A DNA stretch of 64,000 nucleotides from NCBI RefSeq assembly GCF_024054175.1, contig NZ_JAMXLA010000001.1, positions 3,380,140 through 3,444,139 of the forward strand, written 5' to 3'. Position 1 is the stretch's first letter. Every line of letters begins with the position of its first letter. Positions 35,678 to 44,032 of this stretch are shown here, piece by piece. The translations under genes and the position numbers were made by a program. The notes under the pieces are model-generated. The model was not told the origin of the DNA and made no database searches. It saw only the letters and a list, made by a program, of their open reading frames with translations. Source of the stretch: Flavobacterium sp. NRK1 (GTDB taxonomy: Bacteria; Bacteroidota; Bacteroidia; Flavobacteriales; Flavobacteriaceae).

Positions 35678-36214
35678 ATGAAGAAAATTTTTACCCTCTC
35701 ATTATTTATCCTGTTCTTATCTGTTCTAGCAAGTAGTTGTAAAAATGATACCGAAACTATTGTTAATAAAGAAAAAACTACTTCTCCTGAAAAGGCTAAA
35801 GATGAAGTATTTGCTGTTGCAGATAAATTTCACACCGCATTTAAAAATAAGAACATTGAGGAAATAAAAAACCTCCTTACCGGAGAAGGCTTTTATATGG
35901 GTACAGATCCTGCTGAAGTATATAACTCTTTAAGTTTTACCGATTATCTAAATAAAAAACTACTGAATCCTGCCATAGGAACTATTGAATATACTATTGA
36001 CAGGCGCGAGTTAGTTTTAGATGACGATGGTAATGGAGCTATTATAGTTGACCAGTTTAATCCTGCTGTTTTTACACAGAATATTCCCTGGAGGATGTGT
36101 TCTCATCTTATAAAAAAAGATAATAGCTGGAAGTTTAATTTTATCTCTTTTTCACTTACACCTGATAATGATGTTTTACCTGCAGTAAATATGGCTGCTT
36201 ACCGTGAGGAATAA
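35678..36214 (+). CDS. lipoprotein with NTF2/SnoaL-like domain
   Basis: 178 residues. The lipoprotein signal ends in LASSC (Cys21 lipidated). Residues ~45-165 look like an NTF2-like cone fold (VADKFHTAFKNKNIEEIKNLLTGEGF, DQFNPAVFTQNIPWRMCSHLIKKDNSWKF), the pattern of SnoaL/DUF4440 proteins. Binding or catalytic role unknown. Cell-envelope location is inferred. Followed 6 bases after its stop by a pentanucleotide tandem repeat. Confidence 0.7.
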   Translation: MKKIFTLSLFILFLSVLASSCKNDTETIVNKEKTTSPEKAKDEVFAVADKFHTAFKNKNIEEIKNLLTGEGFYMGTDPAEVYNSLSFTDYLNKKLLNPAIGTIEYTIDRRELVLDDDGNGAIIVDQFNPAVFTQNIPWRMCSHLIKKDNSWKFNFISFSLTPDNDVLPAVNMAAYREE

Positions 36215-36220
36215 CTTTAC

Positions 36221-36253
36221 ATCCTATCCTATCCTATCCTATCCTATCCTATC
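36221..36253. repeat. pentanucleotide tandem repeat ATCCT x6
   Basis: Six perfect ATCCT units plus ATC, noncoding, starting 6 bases past the lipoprotein gene and ending 77 bases before the next start. Perfect short units are prone to slipped-strand length change. Confidence 0.95.
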
Positions 36254-36330
36254 TGTTAATTTTGAAATTAACGACTCTTTAGTACTGATCGTTTATAATC
36301 ATAACTATATTTAATATTTAAAAACACGTT

Positions 36331-36522
36331 ATGAGCAAACTCAGGAAAAAGGCGAAAAAAAGCAGCGAAAAAAAGAACAAACTTGGCGTTAAAAATTCGC
36401 TTGTAAATAATATCAATGCCCGAAAGCATAAAGGAATTTCACGGTCTAAAAAGAAATCTACAGTTTCTAAAAAGTCATACAAAAAAATGCAGAAGAACTG
36501 GGGTAGAAAAAATAAAAAATAA
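36331..36522 (+). CDS. small, extremely basic protein
   Basis: 63 residues, about 40% Lys plus Arg (MSKLRKKAKKSSEKKNK, SRSKKKSTVSKKSYKKMQKN), almost no acidic residues. There is no signal peptide or membrane helix. The composition suggests nucleic-acid or ribosome binding. Not recognised as a ribosomal protein. Good start (ATG after an A-rich leader) and the coding-like NSLVNNINARKHKGIS segment argue that it is real. Confidence 0.65.
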   Translation: MSKLRKKAKKSSEKKNKLGVKNSLVNNINARKHKGISRSKKKSTVSKKSYKKMQKNWGRKNKK

Positions 36523-36589
36523 ACCTGAAAAATAGAAAAACATTTTCTAAACCATGATTAATATCAGGTAATGTGGTTTTTGTCTTACA

Positions 36590-36597
36590 TACTTTTG
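36590..36597 (+). promoter_or_regulatory. -7 element of the OmpW-like gene
   Basis: TACTTTTG, a TAnnTTTG match, 25 bases before the ATG at 36623. No well-spaced -33 TTG. Confidence 0.45.
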
Positions 36598-36622
36598 ACT
36601 TGTAATTCAAAAACAAATACAC

Positions 36623-37315
36623 ATGAAAAAATTAATATTATCTGTTCTGGCTCTAACATTATTAGGACTAACAACAGTATCTGCCCAAACAGAAAAACAA
36701 GATTTATCTCGTGATCTTAAAAAATGGCAGGTTCGTGTTCGGGGTATAGCTGTTACTCCTGATGAAAGCGCCAATATAAATGTAATTGGCGGTGATGCTT
36801 CTATATCATCTACATTTATACCTGAACTTGACTTTACTTATTTTTTTACTAAAAATTTTGCAGCAGAACTAATTTTAGGAACATCAAAACATGATGTAAA
36901 CACAACCGGATCTGATATCTCAGCAATTGGGGGACCTTCAAAAGCAAATATAGATCTTGGCAGTGTTCGGCTATTACCTCCTACACTTACTTTTCAGTAT
37001 CATTTTTATCCATTAGCAGATAAAGCCTTTAAGCCTTATGTAGGAGCCGGTATTAATTACACCATTTTTTATGATGCTAAAGAAGGTAATACTGTAAAGG
37101 GTATTGAATATGAAAATGCGGTAGGCTACGCTTTTCAATTAGGTATAGACTATATGCTAACTGATACTTTTTTTATAAACATAGATGCTAAGAAACTGTT
37201 TCTTAGTACCGATGTAACCGTAGATGCTTCTAACCTTTCACCGGAGCTTAGCATACCGGCCGAAGTGGACATCGACCCATGGCTATTTGGCTTTGGTGTA
37301 GGCATGAAGTTCTAA
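36623..37315 (+). CDS. OmpW family outer-membrane protein
   Basis: 230 residues; signal peptide MKKLILSVLALTLLGLTTVSAQ. The mature part begins with KKWQVRVRGIAVTPDESA and runs through alternating aromatic strands (FTYFFTKNFAAELILGTSKHDV, LTFQYHFYPLADKAFKPYVGAGIN) to a C-terminal Phe (GFGVGMKF), as expected of an 8-stranded OmpW barrel. It forms a small hydrophobic-compound channel in the outer membrane. It has its own -7 element and terminator. Confidence 0.9.
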   Translation: MKKLILSVLALTLLGLTTVSAQTEKQDLSRDLKKWQVRVRGIAVTPDESANINVIGGDASISSTFIPELDFTYFFTKNFAAELILGTSKHDVNTTGSDISAIGGPSKANIDLGSVRLLPPTLTFQYHFYPLADKAFKPYVGAGINYTIFYDAKEGNTVKGIEYENAVGYAFQLGIDYMLTDTFFINIDAKKLFLSTDVTVDASNLSPELSIPAEVDIDPWLFGFGVGMKF

Positions 37316-37332
37316 ATTGTAGCTTATGTTGT

Positions 37333-37358
37333 AAAGCCGCCACATGGCGGCTTTTTTA
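37333..37358. terminator. bidirectional terminator between OmpW and cysteine desulfurase
   Basis: Stem AAAGCCGCCA / TGGCGGCTTT with a 2-base loop CA and T-run after it. Placed between convergent stops. Confidence 0.88.
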
Positions 37359-37360
37359 TT

Positions 37361-38488
37361 TTATACAGTCATTAATGCAGCTATCAGCATGTCAATATCA
37401 TTTTTAGTATTAAAATGACTGAAAGAAATACGTAAAGAAGGTTTCTTAACATCTTCACCTGTTAGTATTTCTTTCAATACATGAGAAGGTTTAACACTTC
37501 CTGACTGGCAGGCACTGCCTCTTGAGACTGCTACGCCCTGCATATCAAGATGAAATAATATCATAGATGTTTTTTCATCAGGTAAAGGAAGCATAACATT
37601 TATAATATTGTAGAAAAGGTCTTCACTATATCCATTAATCTTATATCCCGGCATATGAATATCCATTTGTTCAATAAAATAACTTTTCAATGAACTTATA
37701 TACTTTGTTTCTTCTTCCATATTTTGACATGAAATTTCAAGTGCCTTCGCCATTCCTGCTATCTGATGAATTGCTTCTGTTCCTGCTCGAAATCCTTTTT
37801 CCTGCTCGCCGCCATAAATGAGAGGCTCAACAGTTATATTCTTTTTAATATAGGCAAAACCAACTCCTTTAGGCCCATGAAATTTGTGTGCGCTGGCAAC
37901 TAAAAAATCAACAGACAAATTTTGAAGATACAAAGCTGTTTTACCCATAGATTGTACAGTATCGGTATGGAAGTAAGCATTGTGCTGTTTACAGATACGG
38001 CCTATTTTATCAATATCCAAAACTGTTCCTGTTTCATTGTTAACATGCATTAAGCTGACAAGAGTCGGAGTTTCCTGATCGAGTAATTGCACCAGATGAG
38101 TTATATCAATACTGCCATCCGGTAATAAATTCACATAATCTACCGTAACATTAAACTGTTTCTTTGCTTCAATTACCGAATTAAGCACAGAGTGATGCTC
38201 AATTTTACTACTTATGATTCTCTTAATACCAAGGGCTTTTACTGCACTGAAAATAATCCAGTTGTTTGCTTCGGTTCCGCCTGATGTAAAAATTATTTCA
38301 CGTGCTTCTGCATTTATTTGTCTTGCAATATTTTTACGTGCCGTTTCTATAATAACTTTTGCACTTCTGCCAAAACTATGTGTAGATGAGGGATTGCCAT
38401 AATTTTCGGCAAGTATGTGCGTTATTTCTTCTATTACTTCCGGTCGAAGAGCAGTTGTAGAAGCGTTATCTAAATATGCTTTTTTCAT
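37361..38488 (-). CDS. cysteine desulfurase (IscS/NifS family)
   Basis: 375 residues. PLP lysine Lys202 in VASAHKFHGPKG and active-site Cys327 in SRGSACQSG, with SGGTEANN (69-76) for cofactor phosphate. It removes sulfur from cysteine for Fe-S clusters or thio-modified tRNA. The long active-site loop and Cys position are those of class I (IscS/NifS) rather than SufS. No scaffold gene (iscU/sufU) or thiolase is adjacent, so the pathway served is open. Single-gene unit. Confidence 0.93.
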   Translation of the reverse strand: MKKAYLDNASTTALRPEVIEEITHILAENYGNPSSTHSFGRSAKVIIETARKNIARQINAEAREIIFTSGGTEANNWIIFSAVKALGIKRIISSKIEHHSVLNSVIEAKKQFNVTVDYVNLLPDGSIDITHLVQLLDQETPTLVSLMHVNNETGTVLDIDKIGRICKQHNAYFHTDTVQSMGKTALYLQNLSVDFLVASAHKFHGPKGVGFAYIKKNITVEPLIYGGEQEKGFRAGTEAIHQIAGMAKALEISCQNMEEETKYISSLKSYFIEQMDIHMPGYKINGYSEDLFYNIINVMLPLPDEKTSMILFHLDMQGVAVSRGSACQSGSVKPSHVLKEILTGEDVKKPSLRISFSHFNTKNDIDMLIAALMTV

Positions 38489-38573
38489 TGGTGCAAAATT
38501 ACTTAAAAAGATTTTACCATTTTATTTTATGCTATATAGCTTACAAACATTTCTAAAAACTGATTAAAAACAT

Positions 38574-38581
38574 TATTTTTG
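38574..38581 (+). promoter_or_regulatory. -7 element of the 38598 lipoprotein gene
   Basis: TATTTTTG, TAnnTTTG match, 16 bases before the ATG. Confidence 0.4.
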
Positions 38582-38597
38582 TTTAAAATACTCACAT

Positions 38598-39578
38598 ATG
38601 AAAAAGATTTTTAGCCTCATTGCCATACTTATAATTATAGCAGGCTGTGATGATGGTGATATAACTTTTAAAACATTTAATTTTACTGATGCAGAAGTAA
38701 ATGTTTGTACAAATACAGACATAAATACATTTTATAAACAAAATGAAACTGAGATCCTAGAATTAAAACTTGCAGAAGGATCATTAAGGAACAGGTCAAC
38801 AGTAGATCCTGAAACTAAAAATGATATCCCATACACTATTGCTGTTGGCGGAGATGCTCCTAATAAAATTACTTATAAAAATTACAATAGTAAAGTAACA
38901 AGTTATTGTACTTCTACAACTGCAGCATCTGAAACATGGAATGGAACAGGAACACTTTCTGTAATTACCAGAGAAAGAAGAGTAGATGGCAAATTAAAGG
39001 GATATAGTCATGTAATAACGCTGCAAAATATCACCTTTAGTAAAGGAGACGAAACCATAACTATAAATAATAATGCGTTTGGCAGTGTAAATAAAGATTT
39101 CAATTTTGATTTTGATTTTTCACAAAATGATGCAGATCCTATAGTGCAGAAATGCGACGAAACTTCAACCTTTATTTATACTACTAAAAGTAAAGAAGTA
39201 TTAGTATTAGCTTTTAATGACTTTAATGGAACTTTTCAAAACACCAGTGGTACTACAGAAATTGCTTTGGGTGCCGGCAGTGATGATAATACACTAAAAT
39301 TCACATTATACGATGGCACTTTAACCCGTAGTAAAATATGCGATCCTGATTCTCAGGCACCGGTTACTCCAAAGTCAGTTGAGCAATGGCAGGCAACTAA
39401 TGGAAATATAAAAATTGTAACTACAGAACAATCAACAGGAGAATTTGAGCACAAAATATATTTATATGATGTTACTTTCTTAAATACTGCAACAAACGAT
39501 GTATTTATATTGTCTGATGTGGTTGATACAACTGAAGATAATGGCTATTTATTCGGAACTTATATAACAAGCCCATAA
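38598..39578 (+). CDS. lipoprotein with two similar halves, unknown function
   Basis: 326 residues. Lipoprotein signal MKKIFSLIAILIIIAGC (lipid on Cys17). The mature part falls into two related ~140-residue beta-rich halves. The first is CTNTDINTFYKQNETEILELKL ... SYCTST ... SHVITLQNITFSKGDET. The second is CDETSTFIYTTKSKEVLVLAF ... SKICDP ... EHKIYLYDVTFLNTATND. In each, an early Cys and a mid Cys are conserved and could pair. It resembles flavobacterial envelope lipoproteins without assigned roles. Confidence 0.65.
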   Translation: MKKIFSLIAILIIIAGCDDGDITFKTFNFTDAEVNVCTNTDINTFYKQNETEILELKLAEGSLRNRSTVDPETKNDIPYTIAVGGDAPNKITYKNYNSKVTSYCTSTTAASETWNGTGTLSVITRERRVDGKLKGYSHVITLQNITFSKGDETITINNNAFGSVNKDFNFDFDFSQNDADPIVQKCDETSTFIYTTKSKEVLVLAFNDFNGTFQNTSGTTEIALGAGSDDNTLKFTLYDGTLTRSKICDPDSQAPVTPKSVEQWQATNGNIKIVTTEQSTGEFEHKIYLYDVTFLNTATNDVFILSDVVDTTEDNGYLFGTYITSP

Positions 39579-39604
39579 AAAATCCCGCTTCGCCGGATTT
39601 TTTA
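39577..39604 (+). terminator. weak hairpin terminator
   Basis: AAATCC (39580-39585) / GGATTT (39595-39600) with an inner GC/GC pair and T-run after. It probably acts on the lipoprotein gene. Confidence 0.6.
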
Positions 39605-39606
39605 TT

Positions 39607-40164
39607 TTACCTGTTTGGGTTTTGCTTAATATAAACTTCTGTAGCACCCAATCCGTATTTTTGATAATCGGCATCTTTAAAATCTATTCCTTCATAGCGC
39701 CCAAGCAAAAAATCAAGTTCTGCTTTTAATACTCCCTCTCCTACTCCATGGATAAATACAACTTTTTGCATTCTGTTTTTTATAGCAAATTCAAGTTGTC
39801 TTTTGGCAGTGTCCGATTGTAGGGTTAATATATCATAATTAGACATTCCTCGTTTGTTGGGCACCAGCTTTTCTATATGCAGGTCAACTTCTAGAACAAA
39901 ATCATCTTTACGTGATTTTTTTTCTTTTACAAAACTTCGTTTCCTGGGTTCTTCTTTCTCCTTCAAAACAGCATTTACGCTTTGATGGGAAATAAGTGAT
40001 TTCAATTCATTTGAATTATGATTCTTAACAAGCTCTTTTTCTTCAAAAGCAAGTTCAAATCCTTCATTAGTCTCAATAATAATTTTACCGCCCTTAAATG
40101 CTTTTACGCGGCCGCTGAAAGAGTCATCTAATACTGTAACCTCATCACCTATCTTAAACATCAT
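39607..40164 (-). CDS. Smr-domain protein (MutS2 C-terminal-like)
   Basis: 185 residues. An N-terminal KOW/SH3-like section (FKIGDEVTVLDDSFSGRVKAF) is followed by a Smr domain at ~95-180: EVDLHIEKL (the DxH motif), then VVFIHGVGEGVLKAEL (the HGxGxG motif) and YGLGATEVYI. Smr domains are nicking or ribosome-collision endonucleases. The pairing of a DUF2027-like front with Smr is common in Bacteroidota. Its start overlaps the upstream small membrane-protein gene by 11 bases. Confidence 0.85.
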   Translation of the reverse strand: MMFKIGDEVTVLDDSFSGRVKAFKGGKIIIETNEGFELAFEEKELVKNHNSNELKSLISHQSVNAVLKEKEEPRKRSFVKEKKSRKDDFVLEVDLHIEKLVPNKRGMSNYDILTLQSDTAKRQLEFAIKNRMQKVVFIHGVGEGVLKAELDFLLGRYEGIDFKDADYQKYGLGATEVYIKQNPNR

Positions 40165-40348
40165 TGTGATTTTCTTCGTTGTTATCTCCCTGATTTTTAC
40201 TCGGAACTTTAGACATAAGTTTCATCATTCCCATCATAAAAATGACTATACAGCTTATCATAATAAACATATTAGGATGACCTGTAGATTGTTCATATAA
40301 AGCAACAAAAGCTGCGGCAAAAAATAAAACTATATAAATAGTTTTCAT
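40154..40348 (-). CDS. small membrane protein
   Basis: 64 residues, two hydrophobic helices (about 3-18 and 27-45; FMIMISCIVIFMMGMMK-like, Met-rich) and a polar tail (SKNQGDNNEENHNDV). Stop overlaps the start of the Smr gene (11 bases), so they are co-translated. Function unknown. Confidence 0.65.
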   Translation of the reverse strand: MKTIYIVLFFAAAFVALYEQSTGHPNMFIMISCIVIFMMGMMKLMSKVPSKNQGDNNEENHNDV

Positions 40349-40427
40349 ATAAATAATAATTTAATTATAGCTTGTGCTAATTTGCAAATATATACTTTCT
40401 GGCTAACTCATTAAACTCTAAAACAAA

Positions 40428-40448
40428 AAACCTCCGGCCAGGAGGTTT
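40428..40448 (-). terminator. terminator of the leucine-rich-repeat gene
   Basis: AAACCTCC / GGAGGTTT, loop GGCCA; on the minus strand followed by TTTTTTG. Confidence 0.8.
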
Positions 40449-40472
40449 AAATAAATTATAAAATCTATCCGA

Positions 40473-41378
40473 TTAAAAATAAACATTGCAACCGGGCAAT
40501 GCTTTTTTAATAACTTCCCTTTCCTGTTCAGATATAGGATTTCCTGTAAGTATTAGTGTTTTTAGGCCTGTCATTGCAGATATCTGGCTTGGTAAACTTT
40601 TAATATTATTATGTGACAATGATAGCAATTCAAGATTTGTAAGTTTGCTAATGTCTATAGGTACTGCCGAAAGTTTATTGTGATCTGCAATTAGAGATTT
40701 TAGTTCTCTAAGGGACGCTATTGTTTCCGGGATATTTAGTAACTGATTATACTCCAGATTTAGCTCCTGCAAGGATAATAGTTTTATCCATTCTGCATCA
40801 AATTCATTAAACTGGTTTCTTCCCAAATGCAGGGTTTTGAGTTTTTTTAGCCCGGTAATATCCTGTGGTAAATAGCTTAACTGATTATTATTTAATGCTA
40901 AAACTTCCAAATCACTGCATTTACCAATGCTTCCCGGAACAGAAGTGAGCATGTTCTCTGATAAATACAGATATTTTAATTTTTTTAGTTTTTCAATCTC
41001 ATCCGGAACTCCTGTAATTTCATTATCGGAAAGATTTAAATTTATAAGTGATTTGAAAATTGAGATTTTTTTTGAAATATATTTTAAATTATTTCCCTGC
41101 ATATTAATAACTTCAAGTTTAGTCTGATTAAACAATACATCATCCCAAATTGCCAGATTATTTCCCATGAGGTTTATAAAATGTAACCCTTTTAAATTAT
41201 TAAGCTCTTCCGGAAGGTTAAAGTAATGCCTGTCACGCAAGTTTAGCTGGGTCACGTTTTTTGCTGCCAGAGCATCTGTTATGCTATAATAAACAGGCTC
41301 TTTTAAAGGATTTGCATTTTGAGCGTAGCTGTTAATAGCAAATAGGACACCTAAAAACAAAATTGAATTTTTAATCAT
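40473..41378 (-). CDS. secreted leucine-rich-repeat protein
   Basis: 301 residues with signal peptide (MIKNSILFLGVLFAINSYAQ). From residue ~45 to 290 it is built of about ten ~23-residue LRRs of the LxxLxxLxLxxNxLxxLP type (LKYLYLSENMLTSVPGSIGK, LKTLHLGRNQFNEF, LELLSLSHNNIKSLP). They form a curved binding surface. The ligand is unknown. There is no T9SS C-terminal domain, so it may stay in the periplasm. Own terminator downstream; preceded by a hairpin that ends the PhoX-like gene. Confidence 0.85.
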   Translation of the reverse strand: MIKNSILFLGVLFAINSYAQNANPLKEPVYYSITDALAAKNVTQLNLRDRHYFNLPEELNNLKGLHFINLMGNNLAIWDDVLFNQTKLEVINMQGNNLKYISKKISIFKSLINLNLSDNEITGVPDEIEKLKKLKYLYLSENMLTSVPGSIGKCSDLEVLALNNNQLSYLPQDITGLKKLKTLHLGRNQFNEFDAEWIKLLSLQELNLEYNQLLNIPETIASLRELKSLIADHNKLSAVPIDISKLTNLELLSLSHNNIKSLPSQISAMTGLKTLILTGNPISEQEREVIKKALPGCNVYF

Positions 41379-41390
41379 AATAAAAATTAA

Positions 41391-41425
41391 AAAAGGACCG
41401 ATATGAACATACCGGCCCTAAAAAA
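41391..41425 (-). terminator. terminator of the PhoX-like gene
   Basis: On the minus strand GGCCGGTAT and ATATCGGTCC pair with one bulge, followed by a TTTTTT run. Confidence 0.7.
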
Positions 41426-41439
41426 ATTAACTTAACTAT

Positions 41440-43851
41440 TTAGTTCTTTTTAAGCAGTTTGTAAGTACCGGTTTTGTCACCTACATGCACACGAACAATA
41501 AACACCTGGTCACCGGCTGCAGAAGCAAGATTAATATCTAATTTCTGATTGCCTCCTATAGACTGTCCTTTAGTTTCAGAAACTTTTCTTCCAAGCATGT
41601 CAAATACTTCTACAGAAACATTGTTTCCTGCTTCACCATTTATTTCAACAGTAACAATACCGTCTGTAGGGTTAGGATAAAGACTTACCATGCCTTTTAA
41701 CTGGTTAGGCATATCTGTACCTAAAACTTCTTCTACTACAATATAATCTGTTTTATCTGCTGCTTCACTTGTACCTGCAGCATTAGACGTAACAAGAGTA
41801 ACATTATAAGTACCAGGCTCAGCATAAGTTACTACAGGAGATTCTTCAGTAGAAGTTGGAGGCTCACCACCTTCAAATGTCCACATCCAGCTTGTTGGGT
41901 TGTTTGTACTCATATCAGTAAACGTTACTGTTTCCCCCTGATTTACTGTAGTAATATCAGCAGTAAAGTCAGCCATTGGAGTATGAGCACCAAGATCTTT
42001 ATCAAGAGCAAATACTATAGTAGTAGATGCATTAAAAGTTACATCTCCAAATGTTGCGTCCTGTTGTGCAGCATTATTACCGTTAGGGTGCTGTACAGAG
42101 AAGAAACCATATTTAAAGTCAGGAGTAAATGTTAAACCTGTAGGCTCTGAACCAGCTGGCATAGAAGCAAATAACTTCACATTAGGATTACTTTGTGTAT
42201 GATCCGGACGGATTACCCAAATATAATTTAATCCACCATCCTGAAGTACCCAAAGGTTACCCTTATCATCAAAAGTAAGGTTATCATTACCATCAGCCCA
42301 AGGCTCGTTCACTGTACCATTTGCAGTTTCAATGTTATAGTTCATACCTCCAACGAATGTTTCAAATTCAGAGATAGTGCTTCCGTTATCTTTAAAACGA
42401 TATACACGGTTTTTACCTTTACTTGTAAAGTATATTTTACCATCAAGCGGGCTGATCTCACAATCTTCAACTCCGTTAAAGTTTGTACCTCCAAGGTTAG
42501 AAGCAACTGTACGAAGATTGTTACGGTCTGCCTGAGTAGTATTAGGTACCAGTACCCATGTAGCAGTAGCAGAACTAGGCTCATCGTTAGATAAAGCTAA
42601 ATCCATTTTAAGTACATATACTTTACCCGCAGTAAAATTATTAGGAGTATCAGCTACAAATTTGTAAACACAATGAGTACCTCCATCTTCACCATAATAA
42701 GCCGTAGTACCATCAGCAGTTATTACAATATTCTCGTGGTTCATTCTTCCAAGAGCCCAAAGTTTTTCCTGTTTGTTATTACCGTATTCCATAACAGAAG
42801 CAGTAGTAGGATCAATTTCCACAAACCATCCAAGGTCTTCATAACCATCTCCGTTGGTATCTCCTGAACCTGAATCTTCTTCAGTAGTAATTACGGTACC
42901 CCAAGGCGTAATACCTCCCGAACAGTTTCTTGAAGTAGTTACAAGGTCAGTATTATACATATCAACCATTTGAGAATTATCTACAACCCAAAGTTTCTGT
43001 TCTTCATCCAGGTGAATGTTTAACATTGAAACGCCACCAGGAGTATTTTCCTGATTAACTGAAAGATGACCTGCTGCGCTGCTGCCTTCTATAGGAAGAT
43101 AAGCCGTAAAGTCATTATTACCCGGAACAATTCCTCCTCCTGTCATGTAAGCAGAACCTTCTTTAAAAAGCACCTGGAAACGGTGTTCCGGAGCTATGAT
43201 AAGATGGTCTAACTGAGCTGTTGGATTGATAGATGTAAAACAACCTATATGTTCTTCATCACAATTTACAACAAGATCATTGTTTGTGTTTTTGATATAA
43301 AGGTCAAAACCTATATCAGAGCTGGATCCGTCACGATTATGCACTTCTACTGCAATCCTGTTAATACCTGTCTGGAAAACAGTTTTAGGAACTTTATGAA
43401 TAAAGAATCTTTTTTCATCAGCACCATCTACAATGCTCGAAGAGAAAGTTAAGTATGTAGTAGGTTCTGCAGGCATATTATCTCTGTAAACCTCAACACC
43501 GTTTACATACACTATAGCACCGTCGTCTCTTCTTAGTCCAAATTCTACAAACTCTGTAAGAGATGAAGGATTTACATCAATATCTTTATAAAAATAAGAA
43601 GTAATGTATTTATTTCCGGAATCAGGCCCAAAAGATATTACTGTTGCGGCAGGGTCTCCGTATCCAAGAGGTGCAATACCTGAATTCCATCCGGTATTAG
43701 CACCGGCAGGCATGTTCCAGTCAGTATCATCTTGGCTTGTACCGTTATCAAGATACATCCATTGAGATCCTTTTGCTACAGGAAAAATTCCTTCCTGGGC
43801 ATAAATTGCACCTGAAAGCAAAAGACTTACAATTAGTAAACGTTTTTTCAT
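41440..43851 (-). CDS. T9SS-exported PhoX-like (DUF839) protein with PKD domain
   Basis: 803 residues. Signal peptide (MKKRLLIVSLLLSGAIYA). Front beta-sandwich (~30-190). The central domain has the PhoX/DUF839-like signature NCSGGITPWGTVITTEED (309-326) and PVYKF-type repeats such as EDCEISPLDGKIYFTSKGK and EPWADGNDNLTFDDKGNLWVL, as in calcium-dependent PhoX phosphatases and their relatives. PKD domain at ~630-712 (WMWTFEGGEPPT). C-terminal type A sorting domain (~730-803; SLYPNPTDGIVTVEI, VFDMLGRKV). Surface or secreted enzyme, possibly a phosphatase; the activity is an inference. Confidence 0.8.
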   Translation of the reverse strand: MKKRLLIVSLLLSGAIYAQEGIFPVAKGSQWMYLDNGTSQDDTDWNMPAGANTGWNSGIAPLGYGDPAATVISFGPDSGNKYITSYFYKDIDVNPSSLTEFVEFGLRRDDGAIVYVNGVEVYRDNMPAEPTTYLTFSSSIVDGADEKRFFIHKVPKTVFQTGINRIAVEVHNRDGSSSDIGFDLYIKNTNNDLVVNCDEEHIGCFTSINPTAQLDHLIIAPEHRFQVLFKEGSAYMTGGGIVPGNNDFTAYLPIEGSSAAGHLSVNQENTPGGVSMLNIHLDEEQKLWVVDNSQMVDMYNTDLVTTSRNCSGGITPWGTVITTEEDSGSGDTNGDGYEDLGWFVEIDPTTASVMEYGNNKQEKLWALGRMNHENIVITADGTTAYYGEDGGTHCVYKFVADTPNNFTAGKVYVLKMDLALSNDEPSSATATWVLVPNTTQADRNNLRTVASNLGGTNFNGVEDCEISPLDGKIYFTSKGKNRVYRFKDNGSTISEFETFVGGMNYNIETANGTVNEPWADGNDNLTFDDKGNLWVLQDGGLNYIWVIRPDHTQSNPNVKLFASMPAGSEPTGLTFTPDFKYGFFSVQHPNGNNAAQQDATFGDVTFNASTTIVFALDKDLGAHTPMADFTADITTVNQGETVTFTDMSTNNPTSWMWTFEGGEPPTSTEESPVVTYAEPGTYNVTLVTSNAAGTSEAADKTDYIVVEEVLGTDMPNQLKGMVSLYPNPTDGIVTVEINGEAGNNVSVEVFDMLGRKVSETKGQSIGGNQKLDINLASAAGDQVFIVRVHVGDKTGTYKLLKKN

Positions 43852-43879
43852 AATGTTAATTAGTTTTTGTTATGTAGGA

Positions 43880-43887
43880 CAAAAGTA
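43880..43887 (-). promoter_or_regulatory. -7 element of the PhoX-like gene
   Basis: On the minus strand TACTTTTG, TAnnTTTG match, 28 bases before the ATG. No -33 TTG at normal spacing. Confidence 0.4.
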
Positions 43888-43990
43888 GGCCCGGCAGGTT
43901 GCCTGTATCTGAAGTAAGGCTTAAGTTTAGATTAACTATACCTTTAAATTTTAAGCAAATCTTAAGTTATTGTTTACATATTATCAGATA

Positions 43991-44018
43991 AAAAAACCGG
44001 GTATAAAACCCGGTTTTT
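43991..44018 (-). terminator. terminator of the cytochrome c peroxidase gene
   Basis: Stem AAAAACCGGG / CCCGGTTTTT, 15 bases past the peroxidase stop on the minus strand, with T-run. Also positioned before the PhoX-like gene's promoter region. Confidence 0.88.
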
Positions 44019-44032
44019 CTAATTCAGTAGAT

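Noticed and set aside
37361..38488. isc/suf cluster
   Set aside because: Only the cysteine desulfurase is present; neighbours are OmpW and a lipoprotein, with terminators on both sides.
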